NCBI GenBank assembly: GCA_027924645.1
Contig: BSBN01000809.1
Coordinates: 46,034,001 to 46,098,000 of the forward strand
Direction of reading: 5' to 3'
Source of the DNA: Cunninghamia lanceolata
Lineage: Eukaryota > Streptophyta > Pinopsida > Cupressales > Cupressaceae
DNA length: 64,000 nt
Shown: piece by piece, positions 37,445 through 49,805 of the stretch
Position numbering within the stretch: position 1 is the stretch's first letter
How the letters are laid out: each line of letters starts with the position of its first letter
Program-made: the position numbers and the translations under genes
The notes under the pieces: model-generated
What the model was told of the DNA's origin: nothing
What the model saw: the letters and a program-made list of their open reading frames with translations, nothing else
The model's database searches: none

Positions 37445-37821
37445 TGTTGGTATGTGGCGACTGATCATGCAAGTACTGTACACTAGTTATGTATCTTCGC
37501 TAGGGTTCGGTTGTTAATTTTTGTTAACTGACTAAAGAAAAATGACATTGCAAAACCCTAACTCTAGAAGCTTCCAAAAAGCTTGTTATAAATGGCTAGG
37601 ATGTATGGTACGGTGATGTATTCGTGAGATTGTAATTTGTTTTGCACTGGATAATAAAATCATTGGGTGGCTGAGTTTATGTGGATGTAGCCCATATTGG
37701 GTGAACCACGTTAAATTTATGTGTTGATCTCTTTTGTGTTATTCCTCATTATTATATTTGAGTTATTTAATCTGCATATAATTGTTAGTGTTTATTGCTT
37801 TGATCTGCCTAAACCCTAACA
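37445..37821 (+). mobile_element. Solo LTR (377 bp) with target duplication CTCTA
   Basis: The LTR starts TGTTGGTATG and ends AAACCCTAACA, with identical CTCTA at 37440-37444 and 37822-37826. TATAAATGG at about 37584 and the stretch before the end (GGGTGAACCACGTTAAAT) look like a copia LTR. No internal region remains, consistent with LTR-LTR recombination. Confidence 0.85.
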
Positions 37822-37826
37822 CTCTA

Positions 37827-39138
37827 GATTAATTGTTTGCTAGGTAATTGAATGTATTTGTTTAATTAATCTAAATAATTTATGTAGAGCTTTTATTTTC
37901 TTTACAAGTTACAAATTATAAATCATTTACAAATTGGTACAAGAAATAAGTTGCTATAAAATTTTATTCAATTGATTATTTAACAATGTTTGTGACACTC
38001 GTGAAAAAGAGTGTACAAAAATTTGGAAAAGCCAAAAAAATATATCATTTAATCTTAGTTACAATATTTACATTTATTAAATGGCTCAAAATCTTCGAAC
38101 TACGATGTAGTCATCCATTTTGACTGTGTACATTTGATGATGGTTAATTTTTAGATAATTTTGCTAGATAGTTCTAATTGTAGTCATTGATGTTCGCTAT
38201 GAAAATAAATAAATCAAAATAATATATAAGCTCAATACCAATTTAAAATGGCAATAGAATAATATCATAAACCATCATCCAAGATTATAACATTATACAA
38301 ACATACAGAAATAACTTTCCCTTAATATACTCTTGCCTATACATGTATATTTTTTTAATTTATCTTCTAATGTTAGACTAAAGTTTACAAAGATGTCTTA
38401 TTTAAAGAATTTGCCCCATCTTAGAAATTATACTTGAAAATTCATCAATTTGTTAAACTTAACCCATAAAGTTACCCTGACTAATAAGAGTTAGAGATGC
38501 AAAGGTATTAATGAATGCAAATCAATGCATTCACTAATTAGCTTATAAAATAAATACAAGAAAAGAAGAATCCAAGATGGATCTTCTTACTGTTCGCTCT
38601 CAATTAGTAGAAGAAAGCACAATTAGTTCGTGATTTCATGAGTACTTGGTCAACCATCACATAGGTATGTAACTGTTAGAAATAATGAATAAACTAGAAC
38701 ACGTGTCTCAGTTGACTAGGCCACCTATCTTAGTTGTGTTGTAAGATCCACTATTCTAGGAGTTAGTTTAGGGATTTGTTGAGTTATTTGTGGATCTGTT
38801 AATCTCAGCATCCCATTATAAATTGTAATACTTCTAGTTTAATATATATAATATATTTTTGAAATCTATATTTTATGGTCAAAAAAATATTATAATGTTC
38901 CAACTACAAGAGCAACATTCATTCAAATAGTAAGAAGTTCATCCTGCACACTTGCTTGTCCATCACAAAGCTATGTGGAAACAAATACATATAATCACCA
39001 AATAACGAACATAATAACTATGCCTTATCTCATCCAAATTAATCTACATTGAAAAAAGTAAATCTCAATTTTTGAAGAGAGAAAACTCTTAAAGACATAT
39101 CGTGTAAAAAGCAAATTCCCAAAAATGTAAGTACTCAC
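37827..39138. other. AT-rich DNA downstream of the xylose isomerase remnant
   Basis: I looked here on the minus strand for the missing 3' exons of xylose isomerase and did not find them. An LTR-like stretch starting TGTTAGAA at about 38669 could not be closed. Confidence 0.45.
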
Positions 39139-39999
39139 AATTTAGCATCAAAGTTGAAGCCACCAGGGGCAAGCCACCCTGCACAAAAGGCATAACTTGT
39201 TTAGTAAATGAAACATGTTCAATTATGAAGAAACCAAAATAATACCTCAAAATCACTTTGTATGGTAATGGATAGATGTTAGTAGCATTAGTAAAATTAT
39301 AACAAAGTTATGACTTACATTCTTGATGACAGTCATCGTGACCAAAGTTACTTCTCCAACATCCATAAGAAATTGATCAATATCCCATTCTAAATAAAAT
39401 GGGATTAGATAACATAGATTAGCCTCAAAGGAAAGAAAACAACAGAAACAAGCAATTATGTCTAGATTGAAAGTACTGAAATAAGAATCTATAGTAGCTA
39501 CTACCTACTGCCTGTTATTCCTAATAAGAGAAGAATACTCTCCAAAAGATAAAGTAGACCAAAGTACCTATTTGGTGTCCCTAGTGTTTACATCAATGTT
39601 ACCAAGCATCCCATAAATTTGTGTGAATTCCAACTCATGATGACAACTGAAAACAAGACAAATAAATCAACATCATGCATTCCTCACACTATGTTTTTTT
39701 ACTCTAACCAGTAGTTTAGATGCATATGATTATCCCTAGAAATCATCAACACATATTTCATGATAAAATCCACATATTGCTTCATTGTAGAATCTAGGAT
39801 AAAAAGATATTTATCCTAATAATTCAACTATGGAAGGACACCTTACCTATGTCGTGAGAGGGTTGCATTATTGCACTCAATTTATTCAATTTAAATTTTC
39901 CTAGACAATGGAAGCCAAGTAAATGTTATAAATTTACGTACATAGCCAACAAACAAGGAGAGGTATAAAAACCTTAACAAACTTTAAAAAAGATAAATT

Positions 40000-42900
40000 A
40001 TAACAAAATAAGTAGAATGAAAAATAAAGTAATTCCAAAATACAAGAAATCCCATATACATACAACATAAAAAACACAAAGATGAAAAATGCTAATTATA
40101 CCAAAAAGTAGAAATTTGTACAAGAATAAAATTTAATTTCCAATATAAAAAGTAAATGTACATGAAGATGAATATCAAAGTCAAAAATATGCCTAGAACA
40201 TTATAATAAAACTAGCAGTTGCACAGAATTTATGTGCAATGAAATAGCCCATAGGGTGAAATGTTACATAAGTTTATTTCAAATAAGATTAAAAGTATGA
40301 TCATGCTAAAGTAATGGGTTTTTGGTTTTTTTTGGTCAATGACGTACATTTGAAAAGCTAAGGAAATTTCATTTGAAACATAAAGGCAGGAAAAAAATAG
40401 AGTAGAGAATTGCCTCGATTCTTATAATTTTATAGCTAGGTATTGATTATGAGATTTTTTTAATATTTTTATGTTTATCAATTTCACATATTCGTAACTT
40501 GATTAAAACTATTTGTTTCTTTTTTAAAACTACACGCATCAGTTAAAACACCAATGCTATATTAAACTTCACAATTGTATCTCTTATCGGTCCCTACCCA
40601 CACCAACATGAGTATAGCAATTGATTTAGAATTAGTGAGGGCAAGATGGGCAAGATGAACCAATTCTATTTTGAGTTTTAGTTAAGGTTGAGAATTGTGG
40701 ATATGGACTTGACATGTCACTTTCATCGATTGTATTGGTTTTTAATTGTATTGATGTGCACGTTATGATGATTTCACAAGACTCAGCATGAATTATTCTC
40801 ATTGATCTAATTATTCTCTTAATTTTAGTACCATATTTAGGAATTACAGTGCAACAAACATCTTGAAGATTTTGGTGTATCTAAAAATTGAATTTCAAGG
40901 ATACATGAACAAATGGATGAATTATTCTACATTTTAAACAAGCTCTTGGAAAGGGCATGGTCATTACTAACTTTGTAATAGGATGTTTTAGGTTTGACTA
41001 GCATGGCTTCCAGTGCCCTTTTTAATGTGTTTCTTCCATTGAGATACATATCAGCGTAAAATAAATAAATAAAATTATAAGTGGAAAGTAGCGGCAGCTG
41101 GTTCCTAGCTGTCACTGCCCTTTAAAAAAAAACCTGTATTGTTTTTACCTATGTCACAAGGTTTGAACTCATGTTCGAATTCCACAACGATACTACTCAA
41201 AAAAAAATTGTGATGATTTTTAACTCTAGATTTATTCTAGCGAAACAAAAGAAAAATTAAAACACAATCTCGACACATTGTTTTATTTTAGATTTATTGG
41301 CAACAATTTATTTTCAATTGCTGAACAATTTTATATTTGTGATTTTCCTTCCATCATATTTGATCATCAATTAGATTGTACATTTTTTCATCACCTTGCA
41401 CAATATATGATATAACTATTTAATTTTTATATTTTTCCCTTTGATCGTTGGTCTTCGTTAGAAAAGATCCTTGATCAACTATTGATCAATTATTCTAGTA
41501 GCAAAAAAGAATCTTCAGACACATGTCATAGACAATCTTGAAATGAAAGGTATTCTCTTAAATTGTGCCTGAACATTTACCTTCCTAAGGAAAACAATGC
41601 ATACAAGCACACAATGCTAAGGATAACTTCATATGCTCCCTATAGGGCACTCTGTCATAGGATAATGTCTTATAATTTTACCAAAGAGACATTATTGCAT
41701 TGTTAGTCATCTTCATCACTAATATTGTAGCACAATAAGATTGCTTTGGGAGATTGTTATGCTTTTTAACTACAACTGAAACATATAACTACCTAAAAAT
41801 TGCCCTTCACAGCCTTCCTCTTTGTTGTGCAAATAAAAAATTATGACAACAATTAGCTGAGATTTAAAATATTTCTAGTGTCCCTTGGCTAGCAAGACAA
41901 AACTCCCTTAAACAAGAGGCAAGCTATAAATATAAAATAATATATAACAATTTAATATTAAAATTCAAAGTTATCTTATTTAAAATATTTATCAGAGCCA
42001 TCACTGTTGTATTTTTTATAATGAGAGCTCTTTGGATGCATCTGGTGAGAACAGTGCATTGCATTTCCTTTTTAAGCATGGACAAAAATGGCCAGGAGAA
42101 ATCCTTAAAGCCCAACACACAAACAGTAAGCATGGCCTCCGTCTGTTCTATTTGGATTAGTCATTTTCCCACTAAAAACATTGTTATTCACTAGCATGGC
42201 ATTTGCCAGGCAAATGGATTGCAATGCTTTGTTTTTGGATAAGTTTTCATCATCTAGGGGCAAAGGAGAATGTTGATGAAGGTGTGGTGTCCAACGTCCT
42301 TACTTTCTCCACCATAATGGGATACACAGATGATAATGCTCTTTCCTCTCTTAATGACATTGGCAACATACTTACCAAACATAATGACTTTTTGCTAATT
42401 TGCAATTGTGATTTGTTTGACATAAAATCTTAGGATTATTGCTATGTATCGTGATTGATGTGGGTATGGTGAGGTGGGAAAATTTAGCAAAGGCTCCATT
42501 TTATTCAATTAAAAATAATAGCATATACTTACGGCTTTTGTTTTTTGTTTTTGTTAGTTTGTCATTTTTTCTTGAACTTTGTTTAAGGTGCATGTAGTAA
42601 TGTTAAGGCTTGTTATGATTTTTAAGGTGGATTTGCAAGTGGGTGTCTTATAGACCGACCAATTTGGAATGTGACAGTCGAGCTTCCCAACTTCCCTATT
42701 TCTGTATATTTATTCATTGGATTGTAGAGTTTTCTGGTTTTTTTCACTGTGCTTGAGTCTGATTTTTTATCTGTAATATAGTTTTTTTAGTCTGATGAGG
42801 ATTATAGAGTATTAAATATTGGAAAGAGATAAATTATTTAGGATTTGAAATACGGGAGACATATTATGACACATCTCTATTATCAGAACAGATAATTTAT

Positions 42901-43440
42901 TGTCACACCAATGAATAAAGAAGAAAATAATAGAGTAGAATAACGAATCCTTGCTTTGGGTGTGTCTTGACAAGGGAATATTGAACAAGCATGGATTGAC
43001 TGGCACTGGGTATAAACATTTAAGGTAATTTTTTTCCTGGAGTCTGTGATGGATTCAGCCATTGGAGAGTTGAAGTAGATTCATGGGTTTTGAATGTTAT
43101 GTGGAAAGAAGATTGGTCTGTGAGAAAAATGTTGAGAAGGGTGCATTTGATGGGGTCTGAATGGTTTTGTAGAGAAAAGGTATGGTGTTGGTTGAGGATG
43201 TGTCTGTAACAATGTGGATTGTGAGGGATCTGGTGTCTAGGAAGAGATCTCTAGTGAGATCTCATGTGTGGGCCTGTGTAGGGATGTTGGAGAGTATAGG
43301 TTGCAGACCCATCGATTATTTTCGTGTCGAAGTCCAAATAAAGGGAAAGATGGATGTGGGTTGTCAGGGGATGGCTCAAGTCTATAAAGGAGTGGGGATC
43401 AAATGGGGCCATTTCTTTGCCCGCAGCATGGATTTTCTTA
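40000..43440. other. Long AT-rich intron of the xylose isomerase remnant
   Basis: No second gene was recognised. Frames at 40927-41115, 41924-42133 and 43182-43469 resemble nothing known to me. About 42899-42936 and 43454-43490 share a TATTGTCACACC...AAAGAAGAAAATA motif. Confidence 0.45.
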
Positions 43441-43654
43441 TATATATATATATATTGTCACACCGATAGACAAAGAAGAAAATAGCAAAAAAATGGCCAA
43501 ATGTAGATTAATAGAACAGGCCCAAAAACACCAAAAGATAGGGCAAAACATAACTCCAATGAACATAGAAAACACAGGGCAAACAGAGTTGAATAACTCA
43601 GCAAATTATATTCATCTAGCATTCATTATATCACATCCAAAACACTGTGTCTAG

Positions 43655-43720
43655 CAGCTATCCAGATGTTGTGTCTAGCAGCTATCCAGATGTTGTATCC
43701 AGCAACCATCCAAAGCCTAT
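43655..43720. repeat. 24-bp tandem repeat inside the TRIM LTR
   Basis: About three units of GTCTAGCAGCTATCCAGATG, with TTGT joining them, become degenerate at the right. The second LTR has the same array near 44560-44640. Confidence 0.8.
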
Positions 43721-44147
43721 GTCTGGTAGCTCTTTATAATCACATATATATAGGTACAAAGTCTTTGAAGCCTGGAAGCTTCTAGTTTTCTAGATAATTC
43801 TAAAACAACTCTTAGAATGTTCTTTTCTAGAGCAACTTCGGGAATGTTCTAGCTTATAGAAAACTCTAGAAACATTCTATCATTTTTTAGACAATCTTAA
43901 TCCTTAACATCCCCCCTCAAGATTGGCTAGAATAATACAAAGAAAATACAAATGAGAGGGAAACATTATACTACTATCCCTCCTTAATGTTCACCTCTAG
44001 CATACCAAGCATTTTTCTATCATATTCCTCTTTCATGGCTTGCTCCCATTCTTTCTTCCTTCTTAGCTTGCTCTTATATGTAATACTTTGGTCATGAGAG
44101 CACTACCAATAATACTTCTAGCTTGTTCCAACTTGCATTTCCAGCAA

Positions 44148-44325
44148 TATAACAACCCTGCAAACAAAAAACACTCTAGCAATACACCAACCCTGCAAAC
44201 AAATCACTCTAGCAATATATCTGCCTAGCAAACAAATCACTCTAGCAATATATCTGCCTAGCAAACAAATCACTCTAGCAATATATCTGCCCTACAAACA
44301 AATCACTTCCAGCAATATATTTCTA
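44148..44325. repeat. 33-bp tandem repeat inside the TRIM interior
   Basis: About five units contain CTCTAGCAATATATCTGCCT followed by AGCAAACAAATCA. The middle three are nearly identical. Confidence 0.85.
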
Positions 44326-45959
44326 GCTGAACCTGGAAAACATTCTAGCTGAACCTCTTGCTGAATCTCTAGCTAAACCCTCAACGTTACCCGAGGGAAT
44401 TCGAACCCGTGACCCATCTCTGATACCATGTAAGAACAGGCCCAAAAACACTAAAAACATAACAGTGGTAAATAAATAGAGAGAAGAGAGGGCAAACAGA
44501 GTTGAATAACTCAGCAAATTATATTCATCTAGCATTCATTATATCACATCCAGAACACTATGTCTAGCAGCTATCCAGATGTTGTGTCTAGCAGCTATCC
44601 AGATGTTGTACCCAACAACCATCCAAAGGTTGTGTCTGGCAGCTCTCTATAATCACATATATATAGGTACAAAGTCCTTGAAGCCTAGAAGCTTCTAGTT
44701 TTCTAGATAATTCTAAAACAGCTCTTAGAATGTTCTTTTTTAGAATAGCTTCAGGGATGTTCTAGCTTATAGAAAACTCTAGAAACATTCTATCTTTTTC
44801 TAGACAATCTTAATTCTTAACACAGATAACGGCATTAGCAGGCGCACACACAAGATGACAATTTTCCGACGTCCGATGGTTTCCGGGAGTAAAAAGCTCC
44901 CACAAATAGCCTATCGGCTAATAAATATAATGGAGAGCATAAAAACTGTGCCAAAAAAAGACAGCAGAATGTAGTAAGAAAGGGAAACTAGAAGAACTTA
45001 ATCTACCTTGTATTGCAGTGTTTGGACAATTTACAGATCGAAACTATCAAATTTTCTTTCAATGCAGCAGATTATGAAATTCGGCAATTCATGGCAACAC
45101 TGTAATAGTCGTAACTAAAGATAATAGACAAATATATATTATAAACACTAGAATTATTTTTAAACAACAGAAGAATTGCTACAAACAGGTGCCAGGATAC
45201 TCTATGATATCATAAGAATATCAGAAATATTTACACAAGAATATGTAATATGTAATCCTGTAATCAAGGAAAATATGTTAATAAATGAAATGTTTATACA
45301 GCTGCAAGTCCGTGTCTTTGCAAGAAGCCCATAGTTATTGCAGTATCCCAGTCATACCTGGCAAACAATTAATTCAATTTTAACACAACAAACATAAATT
45401 TATGGGAAGGTGAGGCACAGAGAAAGAGAAAAGGATGAACTCATATCAATATGTTCAAGGGTTAAGATGTACTGGTGTTTTGTAGGTTCTTGCGGCTTGG
45501 GTTCAATCAGAATATCACCCAGAGAGGAGAGCGCTAAAAGTGAGATGTTCAAGCATAAATATTTACACTACATACGAAGCTCGAGTGTTTTTTACATTAG
45601 TCTAATCAGACTAAAATGCCCATATCACATATGTAACACTCACAGCATTTGCAATTTATTCATTGTATAAACCAGTTACATCCAAACACAAAAAAATTAG
45701 ACCTCAATAGAAAGAAACATGAACTATTTGACAAAATGTCTCAGACATGTGGTCCCATGGAGTGCAAGGATTGCTAAAATGGGCGCTTTGGAACAGGGTA
45801 TGGATGTCCATCGAAACATAATGGAAGGGGGATTTTAGTTAGATATTATAGTAAGATATTTTAGTTAGATATTATGGAAGGATAGACATAGAACGTGAAT
45901 TGCTTGACAAAATGTCTAGACAAATACAGGTCATGCTCGCAAACCATTTGACATAGTGC

Positions 45960-46590
45960 TTGAAAAAAATCTTCACCTACAGACTCAACACCATCAAAAG
46001 CAGCCTCAGTAGTAGCTACATCATTCAAGTACACCTTCATGACAGTATTACCCTTAATCTTGACCTCCCCAATTGTTTTCCCATCAGCATAAACGCTCTC
46101 CATAGTTTTTGAATTCTTAACGCCAATAGCCCACAGTCCCAGGTGTGGGGAACCTTGTCTAGCCTTCAACTTAGCCTGCTATTCTTCTGATAGAGAGTCC
46201 CATTGGGTTTCCATGCACACATATGAGTGAACCATATGGACAAAACTGCTGCCAGCGGCGGGACACCACCGGTTACTATCTATACAATGCAGGGAACAGG
46301 CTTTCTTTCATGGGGTTGGGCATTTGCAATTTTGTTTAAGACTGTGGGTGCACCACTTAAGTGGGTAACTTTGTCCTCTACAATGGCATCAAATATTGGA
46401 TTTGTTGTTACATTTCATAGGCAGACATTTGTGCCGCCCTATGCAGCTATGGCCCATGTAAATGACTAGCCATTGCAGTGGAACATTGGGACTGTCCAGA
46501 GATATACATGCATGGACATCATTTCACATACCAAAACAGATGCAAGTGCATTAAGATAAGCACCTCTGTGACCAACCGCAACAAACCAAT
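45960..46590 (-). pseudogene. Acyl-activating enzyme (AMP-binding ligase) pseudogene
   Basis: Minus-strand frames give, in order, [61 protein letters not shown] with NKIANAQPHERKPVP, CAWKPNG, AKLKARQG, and ADGKTIGEVKIKGNTVMKVY. This is the central part of plant AAE/benzoate-CoA-ligase-like enzymes, which make acyl-AMP and then acyl-CoA. Stops fall after AA (TAG), after VCL (TGA) and after VPCIV (TAG). Frameshifts fall around 46170-46260, where the THTYGLTE substrate region is lost. No intron is visible in this stretch. Past about 45990 the similarity ends. Confidence 0.8.
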
Positions 46591-47123
46591 GAACATAATT
46601 GTTTGCAGACATGGAAACTTAAAAACTGCTGCTAAATGAAGAATTCTCTCAAAGGCAAAACTTGCACTCTAAAGCTCGTACTATCATCACTATCACCATC
46701 CCAAAGACGGCGTAAAGAAGACGTGGTGGGAGAATTTAACTCCAAATTTTGAGTAAATTTTTTATTGTATATATGGTGGCAAAATTCAAAGGAATTTAAT
46801 GGGGTTATTTATTTTTAGTTGGTGTGGAAATCCAAGTGGGCTGGCTTGATTTGTTTCGGAGTGATCAATGTTTTTTTTGTTTTCTATCATTTTTTTTTTG
46901 AAAAATCAATGGTTAAGATCTATTTCATAGTAGTCCTTTTAATCTGGACCACTAACCTATGTATTTCATGTAATGCCCTCACTAAGAGAACACCTATCGG
47001 TGTAAAATAATGGCTATGTTGAATATTATGTATGATCGCCCGATTAGAAAGTCTATTGTTTGTCCATGTGAACTTGGCCACTCTCAGCATTTGCTTACAA
47101 TCATCATGTCTTCCATTTCAATA
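46591..47123. other. Spacer, no gene recognised
   Basis: I see nothing beyond AT-rich sequence. Confidence 0.45.
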
Positions 47124-47400
47124 TGAATTACTCTCACCTTTGCCTTAGCAATGTTCATGCAGATGAGTTATCCTTTCACTAATGGATGCCCGGATGAATG
47201 TTGGCTTTCAGGAAGTATTCCCTCACTCCTAAATCTTACTCACTTATCCCATCTGCATCTTTCAGGGAATTCATTTCCATCCCCATTGCCAGCTTGGTTT
47301 CAGAACGTCTCGGCCTTGGTTTCCCTTTATTTGTGTTATTGTAGTCTCAACAATTCCATCCTTTCAAATTTTATACATCGTTCAAGCTATAGATTCTAAA
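47124..47400 (+). pseudogene. LRR receptor fragment
   Basis: The frame 47151-47399 carries about two leucine-rich repeats of the plant extracellular type (LSGSIPSLLNLTHLSHLHLS, GNSFPSPLPAWFQNVSALVS, LYLCYCSLNNSI). The repeats stop where the copia LTR begins at 47408, so the gene was probably split by that insertion or was already a fragment. No signal peptide, kinase or membrane segment is present. Confidence 0.7.
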
Positions 47401-47407
47401 ACAACCC

Positions 47408-47855
47408 TGTCCCCTTAATCACAACAGGAGAAATAAGAAAGAAATACAGAAACAGATAATAATTCTTACAGTTATTTTAGAAAACCACAAAAGCACCTCA
47501 GAATTGAAATGGCATATATTATTTCTCAGCTATTACAAAATAGTTTATTAATGCTTTTAACAAACTATGCTAGCATTAAAAAAGCAAAGTTTTTAGCCGT
47601 AAGAATAGATCGCTACATTAAGAAAACAATCTGAAGACTAAGGCAAAACAAGAGTTCATCTATTACATTGTATCATTCGACGAAAGGAAACTAGAGAAAA
47701 AACATGCAAATTTCAGTTAAAATTGAATCTAAACTAATCGTCTAAAAATAGAACTGAGCATGGTGGTTAATGAACGACATCACATTATGTATGGTGAATG
47801 TCAATTTTGAAGCCACAGTGGAATTGGAAGTTCTCTTCGGCATCACTTTTTAACA
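47408..47855 (-). repeat. Element D 3' LTR (448 bp)
   Basis: The right edge is fixed by the polypurine tract. The left edge, TGTCCCC at 47408, is the best TG match; it cannot be tested against a second LTR. A T-rich end with TTCTGTATTTCTTTC (minus strand) is typical of copia LTRs. Confidence 0.65.
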
Positions 47856-47869
47856 TACTCCCCCTTGAT

Positions 47870-49805
47870 GCTAAGAGGGCTCACAATCTGATCTCTGAGA
47901 GTTAAAAATTGATCCTCTGTAACTGGCTTGGTGAAGATATCCGCTAACTGTTCTTTAGTGTTGATGTATTTCAATTCTACTACCTTCTTCTACATTAAAT
48001 CTCGAATAAAATGATGCTTTAAATCAAAATGTTTTGTCCTGCTATGATGGACTGGATTCTTGGCCAATTTGATGGCACTAATGTTATCACAAAAAATCAT
48101 TGTGGGCTGAACTTGAATCTCTCCAATTTCTTCAAGAAGTTTTCTAAGCCATAATGCTTGTGTACCTACTAAAGTGACTGCAACATACTCTACTTCTGTA
48201 GAAGAAAGGGCAACTATACTTTTCTTCTTTGAGCTCCAAGTAATCAAATCGGGACCAAAAGAAAAGCAATTACTAGATGTAGACTTTCGGTTATCCAAAC
48301 TACCTCCCCAATCTGAATAACTAAATCCAATAAGATTGAAGCTTTTAGAAGTGTAGTAATGAATATCAAAATTTAGAGTGCCTCCCACATACATCAAAAT
48401 TCTCTTGGCTGCCTTCATATGTATTTCACATGGCTTTGCCATGTACCTTGAAACAAGTGAAACTGAACAAGCAATATCAGGTCTTGTGTGAGTTAAAAAC
48501 ATCAAACTACCAATAATGCTCCTATAAGTTGTCTCATCAACTATTTCAGCACCATCATCTCTACACAACACAACTCCATGAGCAACTGGAGTGGAGACTA
48601 GTTTACAATCAACCATATCAAATTTCTTCAACATATCTTTGACATACTTTGTTTGACAAATGAAAATTTCATTCTCACTTTGATAAACCTCCATTCCTAG
48701 AAAATATTTCATGAGACCTAAATCTTTCATCTCAAATTCATTCATCATAGAAACTTTGAATTCATCCTTCATCTTAGAATTGCTACCCATATACAACAAA
48801 TCATCAGCATACAAACTTACAATAAGAATATCATCACCTTCTTGTTTGTAGTAAAGGGTAGGTTCACTCTTACTTCTTTTGAAGCCATTATCCTGAAAGT
48901 ATCCATCAATCCTGGCATACCATGCTATTGGTGCTTGCTTGAGGCCATACAAAGCCTTCTTCAACTTGTAGATATGATTCTCTAATCCTTCCACTTCATA
49001 ACCTTGTGGCTATTCCACATACACTTCCTCTTCTTAGTACCCATTCAAGAAGGCACTTTTCACGTCCATATGATGTAAGCTCCATTTCTTTTGAGCTGCT
49101 AATGAAATCGGCATTCTGATGATCTCTTGTCTTGCAACTGGTGCAAATGTCTCTTCATAATCAAGCCCATACCTCTGTGTGAAGCCTTTGGCAACTAATC
49201 TTGCCTTATGTCTTTCAATACTCCCATCATTGTTAAACTTGATCTTCTAGACCCATTTCGTGCAAATCTTCTTCTTGTCATGTGGAAGCTCTGTAAGCTC
49301 CCAAGTATCATTCCTATGAATGGAATCTATCTCTTCTTGCATTGCTTATGTCCAAACCTCATTAGTACATGCTTCTTCAAAACATGATGGTTCAAAATTA
49401 GCCTTGGTAAGTAAAGCAAAATTAATTGTCTCACCTATTGGATTTTCTTCATGTGCTTGATTTGCAGTCGTTTGATAAATATCACTCAATCTTCTAAGTA
49501 CCTTCCTTGTAGAACTTGGACTTGAACTTGGACTTGAACTTGGAATTCATGAGGGGCTACTTGGTGGACTTGTAGCTCTTGGAACTAAAATGTTAGTGGG
49601 CTACTCATGATCAATATCATCAATAATAACATCATTTAAAATAGATTTTGACTTCTCCATATGGCCTTTTTGATGACCATAAACTCCCCCTTCATCAAAA
49701 ATCACATCTCTTGACACAATAAGACTATTAGTGAGAGGATTATATAACCTGTAAGCCTTATCTTCCTCACTATATCCAACAAAAATATATGACTCACTTT
49801 TGGGA
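47870..49805 (-). pseudogene. Element D integrase tail, RT and RNase H
   Basis: Minus strand: YIFVGYSEEDKAYRLYNP (integrase C-terminal GKGY-like region), IDSIHRNDTWELTELP, KARLVAKGFTQRYGLDYEET, MDVKSAFLNGY, then the open frame 48994-47990 with [26 protein letters not shown] (RT active site), THTRPDIACSVSLVSRYM and STEVEYVA (RNase H, Glu-Val in place of the usual Glu-Ala). ADIFTKPVTEDQF closes it near 47930. Stops (TAG) sit at about 47994, 49012, 49035 and 49250. RT and RNase H would copy element RNA. Confidence 0.9.

Larger units (their letters stand above)
43502..44822 (-). mobile_element. TRIM-like small LTR element
   Basis: Two direct repeats of about 400 bp (43502-43909 and 44429-44822) read TGTTAAG...CTTACA on the minus strand. 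Minus-strand TGGTATCAGAG, a tRNA-Met-type primer-binding site, follows the right-hand LTR (44418-44428). A GAGGGGGGA polypurine tract precedes the left-hand one (43910-43918). The interior of about 520 bp has no coding frame. This is the structure of a terminal-repeat retrotransposon in miniature. I could not find a clean target duplication; the left LTR carries extra bases at its outer edge. Confidence 0.8.
39139..45533 (-). pseudogene. Xylose isomerase pseudogene (six exons, central part only)
   Basis: Minus-strand exons, in order: 45473-45533 (ILIEPKPQEPTKH), 45300-45357 (YDWDTAITMGFLQRHGLAA), 39847-39900 (FKLN...ECNNATLSRH), 39568-39646 (CHHELE...MLGNIDVNTRD), 39319-39389 (WDIDQFLMDVGEVTL...VIKN), 39139-39178 (APGGFNFDAK). 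Order and wording match plant xylose isomerase, which interconverts xylose and xylulose. Most junctions have GT donors and AG acceptors with matching phase. Metal ligands E (EPKP) and several D are kept, but the His of ECNHA is Asn. Exon 3 carries about 4 extra bases, exon 4 reaches TAG, and exon 6 lacks one base. 5' and 3' exons are absent. A 5.4-kb intron lies between exons 2 and 3. Confidence 0.85.

Noticed and set aside
38669..38920. Possible second solo LTR starting TGTTAGAA
   Set aside because: I could not find a matching CA end or a target duplication.
41155..41190. tRNA-like or SINE-like words (TGTTCGAATTCC)
   Set aside because: A single B-box-like match without an A box, cloverleaf or poly-A/T tail structure.
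43182..43469. 95-codon frame with fairly high GC
   Set aside because: No recognisable domain and no start context; may be retroelement debris, but that cannot be shown.
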